DNA of 7,626 nt, taken from the NCBI GenBank assembly GCA_030632095.1, contig DAOVJU010000157.1, forward strand, positions 1 to 7,626, in the 5' to 3' direction. This DNA is from Chlorobiota bacterium. Lineage in GTDB: Bacteria > Bacteroidota > Bacteroidia > Bacteroidales > B39-G9. The translations under genes were made by a program, and so were the position numbers. Position 1 is the stretch's first letter, and each line of letters opens with the position of its first letter. Positions 1 to 4,132 of this stretch are shown here, piece by piece. The notes beneath the pieces were generated by a model. The model was given only the letters and a program-made list of their open reading frames with translations, searched no databases and was not told the origin of the DNA.

Positions 1-180
1 ATTACCTTGGTTTTCAAACTTAATGCCCTCTGGTAGGCTGGTTAATGATTCAAGATCAACATTACCTTGGTTTTCAAACTTAATGCCCTCTGGTAGGCTG
101 GTTAATGATTCAAGATCAACATTACCTTGGTTTTCAAACTTAATGCCCTCTGGTAGGCTGGTTAATGATTCAAGATCAAC
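1..180. repeat. Three identical 60-bp tandem repeats
   Basis: Bases 1-60, 61-120 and 121-180 are identical. A fourth unit begins at 181 but matches only over about 14 bases (181-194, one mismatch) before diverging into the N-terminal cap of the protein. Each unit is exactly 20 codons, so gain or loss of a unit stays in frame. The array touches base 1, so its full length is unknown; contigs often break in such arrays. Confidence 0.97.
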
Positions 181-270
181 ATAACCTTGGTTTTTTGTTA
201 TGATTATTTTATCTTTTATAATCTTATAATCAATATTTTTACTTTTAAGTATTTTTATAAATTTTTTCAT
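1..270 (-). CDS. Partial 20-residue-repeat (LRR-like) solenoid protein, N-terminal part
   Basis: An open frame reads from the ATG at 270-268 leftward for 90 codons without a stop and leaves the window at base 1, so the C-terminus is missing. Residues 1-26 are a lysine/isoleucine-rich cap beginning MKKFIKILKSKNIDYK. From about residue 27 there is a repeat of consensus VDLESLTSLPEGIKFENQGN, in three full copies. The LxSLPxGIxF pattern with a 20-residue period resembles the short bacterial leucine-rich repeats of YopM/IpaH type and predicts a beta-solenoid. That is family knowledge; no ligand or function can be read from the sequence. No signal peptide or membrane segment is seen. The three repeats are identical in DNA, so the copy number may be unstable or wrongly assembled. 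The start follows an A/T-rich leader without a Shine-Dalgarno motif, as elsewhere in the window. Confidence 0.8.
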   Translation of the reverse strand, partial: MKKFIKILKSKNIDYKIIKDKIIITKNQGYVDLESLTSLPEGIKFENQGNVDLESLTSLPEGIKFENQGNVDLESLTSLPEGIKFENQGN

Positions 271-298
271 ATTTTATTTAGATTTATGTGAATAATTA

Positions 299-328
299 TT
301 ACGCTAAATTACACTAAATTACAATACC
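299..328. repeat. Short 10-bp tandem repeat upstream of the repeat-protein gene
   Basis: TTACGCTAAA (299-308) is followed directly by TTACACTAAA (309-318) and a decayed third unit TTACAATACC (319-328). It lies in the 124-base gap between the 66-aa gene and the start of the repeat protein at 270. One unit is about one helical turn, so a regulator could bind copies on the same DNA face, but no protein or consensus is known to me. I see no clear TAnnTTTG promoter for the repeat-protein gene in this gap. Confidence 0.5.
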
Positions 329-394
329 AACCAAATAATTTAACTATTACTTTTTGATTTAATTTGTAAACTACTGATACTAAGCATGAAAATT

Positions 395-595
395 TTACTT
401 TATCTTAAAATACTCACTATCTTTTGTCGGTCCAGTTGACAAAGTTCCTTTATTTACTAAGTTTGACAACTCATATTCAGTCATGGAAAGTATTTCTATT
501 CTTATTTCTGTCATAGTAACATAATCCGGATGTATATTATTTACCTTTTCCCGGTTATGGATTCGCTTTATTATGCTTAGTATGATTGGTTTCAT
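395..595 (-). CDS. Small hypothetical protein, 66 aa, possibly DNA-binding
   Basis: Not recognised as a named family. The protein is basic at the N-terminus (ILSIIKRIHNREKV). Residues 24-66 read like a small winged-helix unit: a helix around TMTEIRIEIL, a second helix around TEYELSNLVNKG, then a short hairpin ending EYFKIK. That reading is inference from pattern only. Its ATG (595-593) overlaps the TGA of the upstream 88-aa gene by four bases (ATGA), which implies translational coupling. It is the last gene of the three-gene unit that starts with the GIY-YIG-HTH protein, so it probably shares the promoter at 1398-1405. No membrane or secretion signal is seen. Confidence 0.65.
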   Translation of the reverse strand: MKPIILSIIKRIHNREKVNNIHPDYVTMTEIRIEILSMTEYELSNLVNKGTLSTGPTKDSEYFKIK

Positions 596-858
596 GATAG
601 TTCTTTAAGCTTGTTTTTCAAAAACTTCTTTAATGCATTATGTTGTGCCGGGTTTAAGTTTTCTTTCATTAAACCATTCGTAAATGATGCTAACATAGTC
701 ATTTGCTCAGATACTTTTGTAGTCCCAATATCTATTCCAGTGGCAAAATCCAATTTAGTGCCGTAATCCTGATCATTGATATATTCTAATAATTGTTTAT
801 TGCTAATACTAATTTCTTCTCTAATTCCTAAAAATTTTAATTTTATCACAAGTGCCAT
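592..858 (-). CDS. Hypothetical protein, 88 aa
   Basis: I do not recognise the family. The chain is soluble-looking: an N-terminal beta-type stretch (MALVIKLKFLGIREEISIS), a middle segment rich in Gly/Thr/Asp (residues 33-47), and a C-terminal helix of strong positive charge (ALKKFLKNKLKELS). A helix-turn pattern at 53-88 might allow nucleic-acid or protein binding, but nothing specific is visible. It lies 25 bases after the GIY-YIG-HTH gene and overlaps the 66-aa gene by four bases, so the three form one transcription unit. The start at 858 follows an A-rich stretch (AATTAAAAACCA), the usual look of starts here. Confidence 0.7.
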   Translation of the reverse strand: MALVIKLKFLGIREEISISNKQLLEYINDQDYGTKLDFATGIDIGTTKVSEQMTMLASFTNGLMKENLNPAQHNALKKFLKNKLKELS

Positions 859-883
859 TGGTTTTTAATTGGTGAATACTAGT

Positions 884-1369
884 TTAAGGAACTTTTGCAA
901 ACTTATAAACTAATCTATATCCTAAGGCTTTACCATATTTATTGAGTCCTTTTATTGTAATATTGCCCATAAGCTCTCTCATTTCTATTTCTCTTACGCT
1001 TTGCGGTGTCATCCCTAACCTTAGTCCTACATCTCTTAATGTTAATTTAGCTGACTTCCTTATAAATCTGGTTTGTATAGCTTCATCCATTTCACTATAT
1101 AATTTTTCAGGCAGTCTTATATCATTATCATATTGGGATTTTATATAATTCTTTATATCATCTGAAAAATAATACCATTCACCTCTAAATTTATCATCAC
1201 TAAATAGATCGTGTATTTCCTGTTCTTCCTTAAACATCCCTCTAATCAATAATATAACTTCTAATTTATGTCCATTTGAAACTTGTAAAGCAGATAATCT
1301 ATGTTTTATATCATGCGTATGTCCTATTTTCACTAATGAATCATATTCTTGTCTAATAAAATAAATCAT
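884..1369 (-). CDS. GIY-YIG-like (T5orf172/Mug113) domain fused to a C-terminal HTH
   Basis: Residues 1-75 match the T5orf172/Mug113 branch of the GIY-YIG superfamily: MIYFIRQ takes the place of the GIY strand, VKIGHT (13-18) that of YIG, R24 is at the usual arginine position, and E51-x-H53 with GEWYYF (63-68) follows the family pattern. Residues 98-158 form a helix-turn-helix: LTLRDVGLRLGMTPQSVREIE, then GNITIKGLNKYGKALGYRLVY. This tail closely resembles the HTH of 'mobile mystery protein A' (a DNA-binding family on mobile elements). Known GIY-YIG proteins cut or process DNA; whether this one is active is inference. It is the first gene of a three-gene unit with a TATATTTG promoter about 30 bases upstream. 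The product may be a regulator, a site-specific nuclease or both. The domain calls are fairly sure; the role is not. Confidence 0.85.
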   Translation of the reverse strand: MIYFIRQEYDSLVKIGHTHDIKHRLSALQVSNGHKLEVILLIRGMFKEEQEIHDLFSDDKFRGEWYYFSDDIKNYIKSQYDNDIRLPEKLYSEMDEAIQTRFIRKSAKLTLRDVGLRLGMTPQSVREIEMRELMGNITIKGLNKYGKALGYRLVYKFAKVP

Positions 1370-1397
1370 ATTTTTAATAAATTAAGGTTATATCCTG

Positions 1398-1433
1398 CAA
1401 ATATAGTAAAAAATCTTCAATATTTAAACCAAA
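1398..1433 (-). promoter_or_regulatory. Bacteroidota-type promoter for the GIY-YIG-HTH operon
   Basis: Read on the minus strand, 1405-1398 is TATATTTG, a full match to the Bacteroidota -7 consensus TAnnTTTG. A TTTG (1433-1430) lies 24 bases upstream, slightly long for a -33 element; TTTA at 19 bases is the alternative. Transcription would begin near 1392, leaving a leader of about 23 bases before the ATG at 1369. Confidence 0.65.
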
Positions 1434-1448
1434 TCACACTATAGCCTT

Positions 1449-1525
1449 AAAAAGTGGAATTGTCGGTAATAAACCGAATAACGATCTTTAAAAATAATAT
1501 CTGAATATATTGTCGTTCAATTCCA
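1449..1525 (-). terminator. Branched terminator at the end of the main leftward operon
   Basis: On the minus strand TGGAATTG (1525-1518) pairs perfectly with CAATTCCA (1462-1455), followed by C and five Ts (1453-1449), as expected for an intrinsic terminator. Inside the closing stem, two further hairpins abut: AACGA/TCGTT (1517-1513 with 1484-1480) and TCGGT-TTATT-ACCGA (1477-1463). Together they form a compact three-way junction. It sits 28 bases after the stop of the 54-aa gene and just before the next promoter, where a terminator is needed. A tRNA was considered because of the size but no proper T or anticodon arm forms. Confidence 0.6.
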
Positions 1526-1553
1526 ACGTAACTTAATTTATAGTGAAGTGCAG

Positions 1554-1718
1554 CTAATATAATTTAAATCTACATTGTATAAATACTATCTCTAGTAAAT
1601 CAACATGTTCCTTACTCAAAATCATGCAAAGCTGATGAAACTTCCAGTTGATAAAAGGTAAGATAATTGCCAGTCTAATATAAACCCACAATCCAGAATA
1701 TGTTGTTTTACTAATCAT
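1554..1718 (-). CDS. Small hypothetical hydrophobic protein, 54 aa
   Basis: An open frame from ATG at 1718-1716 to TAG at 1556-1554. Its ATG overlaps the TGA of the 49-aa gene by four bases (ATGA), the same junction as 592/595, which is the main support for it being real. The product starts MISKTTYSGLWVYIRLAIIL, with a hydrophobic stretch from about residue 9 to 24 (LWVYIRLAIILPFINW, interrupted by one Arg), followed by a helix LCMILSKEHVDLLEIVFIQ and a basic end RFKLY. It could be a small membrane-associated or partner-binding phage protein; no family is recognised. It is the last gene before the branched terminator. Confidence 0.5.
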   Translation of the reverse strand: MISKTTYSGLWVYIRLAIILPFINWKFHQLCMILSKEHVDLLEIVFIQCRFKLY

Positions 1719-1864
1719 TCAAAATTACTTAATTTTTCATCAAATTCATTCATTTCACGGATAAGCCTGTCTAATTCCATTTGTTGCAAAGGATCTAATT
1801 CCGGCCAATCCTGCAATTCTGAAACCCTTGCTTTCGCTTCGTTGTATTTTTGAATGCTATCCAT
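1715..1864 (-). CDS. Small hypothetical acidic protein, 49 aa
   Basis: The frame runs from ATG at 1864-1862 to TGA at 1717-1715. Its first 8 bases overlap the end of the DUF2303-like gene, whose stop is at 1859-1857, and its stop overlaps the next start by four bases. The product begins MDSIQKYNEAKARVSELQDW and continues as acidic, charged helices with no Cys, for example ELDPLQQMELDRLIREM. It looks like a two-helix or coiled-coil peptide. Proteins of this size and charge are common in phage early operons as inhibitors or accessory factors, but no specific function can be assigned. The chain of overlaps on both sides argues for a real, translationally coupled gene. Confidence 0.6.
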   Translation of the reverse strand: MDSIQKYNEAKARVSELQDWPELDPLQQMELDRLIREMNEFDEKLSNFE

Positions 1865-2621
1865 GGTATACTACGCAAAAGTCCCGTAACTTCTTTTTTT
1901 CACTAATTTCCTGATCCAATTCAAATTCAAATAATGATTGTTTGAATTCATCATATTTATGTTCTAAATCGAAACTCATTAAAGAACACCTTAAATCATT
2001 AGGGTTCACATCAATTTCAATTTCAATTTTCATCGGATCTTCACCTTCAAATACAGGAACATTTAACTCAAATATTTTAGGTATATTGTGAATTACTTTT
2101 TGTCGTACACTATTGACAGCATTACCATCTTTTTTATCTACGGTTTCTACTTCTTTGTCAATTACCGCTTTGAATGAGGAAAGTGCCGTAAAAATATTAT
2201 TAAATTGTTCAGGATTCATAAACATATTTTTACGTTTTCTTAAATATGTTGCTAATTCCAATGGTGCAAATTCTCTATCATTATTTATGTCAAGTTTTTT
2301 GTAATGCTTAGTTTCGATTATTTTACTTGAAACTAATGTGTCTTCTTTGTTGTCTTCATATCTTTCATTGCCGGTAAATGTCATGATATTTTCATTCATA
2401 TCAACAATAATATTACATGCATCTGATTTGAACTGATGTGCTCTTTTGCTTAAAAATTCGGCAATTGTTCCAACTCTACCTTTGATATTTATTGATTGTG
2501 GCTGAATTGGTTCAATCGGATCGAGAATTTTTTGTGCTTCACCTTCGCGAACTTCAATGATAATTTTACCATCTTTGGCAAATCTTGCCAGGTTTGTTAC
2601 TTCATTTTCTGTAATTTTCAT
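1857..2621 (-). CDS. DUF2303-like phage protein, 254 aa
   Basis: The layout recalls the DUF2303 family (phage/prophage proteins such as E. coli YfdQ). A segment GTIAEFLSKRAHQF (51-64) stands where that family has a 'FL.KR' helix. A central strand-rich part has NIIVDMNENIMTFTG. A C-terminal segment PKIFELNVPVFEGEDPMKI (181-199) resembles the family's F-x-L-x-IPVFEG block followed by the L-x-F strand. The match is by eye and moderate. DUF2303 proteins have no settled biochemical function but lie in phage early regions near recombination and replication genes, as here. There is no signal peptide. The tail overlaps the 49-aa gene by 8 bases. The start at 2621 follows an A-rich leader (AAAATAGAAAACT). 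Confidence 0.75.
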   Translation of the reverse strand: MKITENEVTNLARFAKDGKIIIEVREGEAQKILDPIEPIQPQSINIKGRVGTIAEFLSKRAHQFKSDACNIIVDMNENIMTFTGNERYEDNKEDTLVSSKIIETKHYKKLDINNDREFAPLELATYLRKRKNMFMNPEQFNNIFTALSSFKAVIDKEVETVDKKDGNAVNSVRQKVIHNIPKIFELNVPVFEGEDPMKIEIEIDVNPNDLRCSLMSFDLEHKYDEFKQSLFEFELDQEISEKKKLRDFCVVYHG

Positions 2622-2677
2622 AGTTTTCTATTTTGAATTTGTTAATATATTTATAATAATGTTTATAACAGTTGCTG

Positions 2678-2718
2678 AAATTGCATTAAAACGCAATTTA
2701 GCTTGTTGTTGTATACAA
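2678..2718. other. Hairpin and 10-bp palindrome between the PP-loop and DUF2303-like genes
   Basis: AAATTGC (2678-2684) and GCAATTT (2693-2699) make a perfect 7-bp stem with an 8-base loop. Next to it TTGTATACAA (2709-2718) is a perfect palindrome, nine bases after the PP-loop stop codon in the direction of transcription. Neither is followed by a T-tract on the minus strand, so this is not a plain terminator. It could be an RNA-processing hairpin or an operator. Confidence 0.4.
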
Positions 2719-2723
2719 GTGCC

Positions 2724-3539
2724 TTAAAAGTTTATTTGTTGCTGCACAGGTTCATTCTTTTTTGTTTTTTTCCACCCCACATTAGTTTTTTCAAAACTAT
2801 AAGTATTAAAATATTCATTCATTGTTTTACCACTAAGCCACCATTTCATAGCTAACTCACCATCACCATTTGTGGCACAAGTTAATTTCCATTGTGGATT
2901 ATGCAACATACCTAGTATTATAGCTCTTTTAATTGCATCATAATATTTAGGGTATAAATCTAATTCTTTTTGTCGGTGTCCTTTTCTACTTACTAATGGA
3001 CATGCAATACAACCTAGTCTATTCGCAAATTCATAATGGGGGGCTAATTTAATCTTATATATTTTAATAAAAGCATATACTTGTTTTTCAGTCCAATCAT
3101 AAATAGGGTAAACATGCTGTGCGCCTTTTTGCCATTTCCTAGTATCACATTGTATATAATCCCTACCTTTACGCTTACTGCTCTCTTCACTTCGCACACC
3201 TTCAAAAACTATTTTCCCAACAGAACCATACTCTTTTAAATATTCGCAACAATATCTATTTAATCTTGTTGGAAATCCCTTTCGCTTAACAAGGGCTAAA
3301 AACGATTCTTTTGGCTGTAATATTTCAGTATGTTTATAATTATCCTTAATGTGTTTTATTGTTCCTGGTGGGTCAATTGTTGTATTTGTGTAATAGCTAT
3401 TATATTCTATTCCTGACAATTGCAGTAACTTATCAATAACAGCACTATCCTTACCACCTGAATTACCAGCGTATAAAGGCTTGTCTGTATTTTTTGCAAC
3501 CATTTTTATAAAATTGATAGCTTGCTCTTCTAAACTCAT
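2724..3539 (-). CDS. PAPS-reductase-like PP-loop protein
   Basis: The PP-loop motif SGGKDS (27-32), TNTTIDPP (51-58), RYCCEYLK (95-102), GVRSEES (114-120) and GCIACPL (176-182) place this in the PAPS reductase/ATP pyrophosphatase family (CysH-like; DndC is a relative). The PP-loop binds ATP or an adenylylated substrate; C97, C98, C177 and C180 could hold an iron-sulfur cluster or act in sulfur transfer. Phages often carry such proteins, with unclear substrates. Candidate roles are nucleic-acid thio-modification, sulfate reduction or anti-defence; no Dnd or BREX partner is present in the window. At 271 aa it is a usual length for phage members and seems complete. The chain ends QQINF (267-271), loosely like a sliding-clamp-binding peptide (QLxLF type). 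The gene follows the terminator/attenuator at 3637-3694. Confidence 0.88.
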   Translation of the reverse strand: MSLEEQAINFIKMVAKNTDKPLYAGNSGGKDSAVIDKLLQLSGIEYNSYYTNTTIDPPGTIKHIKDNYKHTEILQPKESFLALVKRKGFPTRLNRYCCEYLKEYGSVGKIVFEGVRSEESSKRKGRDYIQCDTRKWQKGAQHVYPIYDWTEKQVYAFIKIYKIKLAPHYEFANRLGCIACPLVSRKGHRQKELDLYPKYYDAIKRAIILGMLHNPQWKLTCATNGDGELAMKWWLSGKTMNEYFNTYSFEKTNVGWKKTKKNEPVQQQINF

Positions 3540-3636
3540 TTTAATTTTTCAAATTAATTTACCACCGCACAAAAACAAAAAGCGGCTATTCTTTAAAGTT
3601 AATTTATCGGTTCAGTTCACCAATATACAACACTAG

Positions 3637-3694
3637 TTAAACAGCATTGAAAAAACGCTGTTTAGCCACGCCCGTTATAAACAACCTAAACAGC
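3637..3694 (-). terminator. Intrinsic terminator overlapping a stop codon, with competing hairpin arm
   Basis: On the minus strand arm A1 GCTGTTTAG (3694-3686) is the last two sense codons plus the TAG stop of the 138-aa gene. It pairs perfectly over 9 bp with arm B CTAAACAGC (3665-3657), across a 20-base loop, and B is followed by G and six Ts (3655-3650): a textbook intrinsic terminator. A second copy of the first arm, A2 GCTGTTTA (3645-3638), lies beyond the T-tract and pairs over 8 bp with B, which would break the terminator. A ribosome at the stop would cover A1. The terminator is well supported; the switching is inference. Confidence 0.7.
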
Positions 3695-4102
3695 ATCCCT
3701 TTGTTTACCAAATACACTCAGCTGAGTACCGGCTTTTATTCTTTCAGTATCCACAATTAAACCTTCAGAATTAATAATTTCAACATAACCGGAACCAGGA
3801 TTAGGAATTTTCCAAACTTTTTCAGTAACCATTACACTTTTTGCCATAATTTCTTTATGGTTTGTGTTTATTACTTTGGTGTTTTCCTTCATTATTGCTG
3901 ATAAATCTTTTTTTTGTTCTGTTATATCTTCATTATCTGCAAGAGCTTCATGAATTTCTTCATTTCTTTTTTTAACATCTTCATCTAATAATGGTTTTGA
4001 ATAATGATATTTTTCACGGGTTTCATTCGTGGCTGCATTGAGTGCATTGATTCTTGCAATATCATCCATTGCATAAAAATCTGATTGTTCTAAATTTTTC
4101 AT
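3686..4102 (-). CDS. Hypothetical phage protein, 138 aa
   Basis: No family is recognised. Residues 1-30 form an amphipathic N-terminus with AMDDIARINALNAATNE. Residues 38-85 are a long, highly charged helical stretch (EDVKKRNEEIHEALADNED and onwards) that may form a coiled coil. Residues 88-133 switch to a strand-rich module (VMVTEKVWKIPNPGSGYVEI, then AGTQLSVF). It starts 30 bases downstream of the primase-helicase stop in the same operon, so a replication accessory or DNA-binding role is plausible but unproven. Its last codons and TAG form one arm of the terminator at 3637-3694, so the end of its translation may control expression of the genes below. The start follows A/T-rich sequence with an AAATAAATAAATAA run. 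Confidence 0.75.
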   Translation of the reverse strand: MKNLEQSDFYAMDDIARINALNAATNETREKYHYSKPLLDEDVKKRNEEIHEALADNEDITEQKKDLSAIMKENTKVINTNHKEIMAKSVMVTEKVWKIPNPGSGYVEIINSEGLIVDTERIKAGTQLSVFGKQRDAV

Positions 4103-4132
4103 ATAATTATTTATTTATTTAGTTAATTAATT

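Noticed and set aside
1..180. Regular 60-bp repeats as a CRISPR array
   Set aside because: Units are directly contiguous with no unique spacers and are exactly 20 in-frame codons.
942..1148. Plus-strand open frame of 68 codons
   Set aside because: Lies inside the GIY-YIG-HTH gene on the opposite strand; Ser/Ile/Leu-rich composition is that of an antisense shadow.
2113..2304. Plus-strand open frame of 63 codons
   Set aside because: Antisense to the DUF2303-like gene, no family-like pattern.
3565..3585. CCGC/GCGG hairpin upstream of the PP-loop gene
   Set aside because: Only 4 bp with a 13-base A-rich loop; too weak to call.
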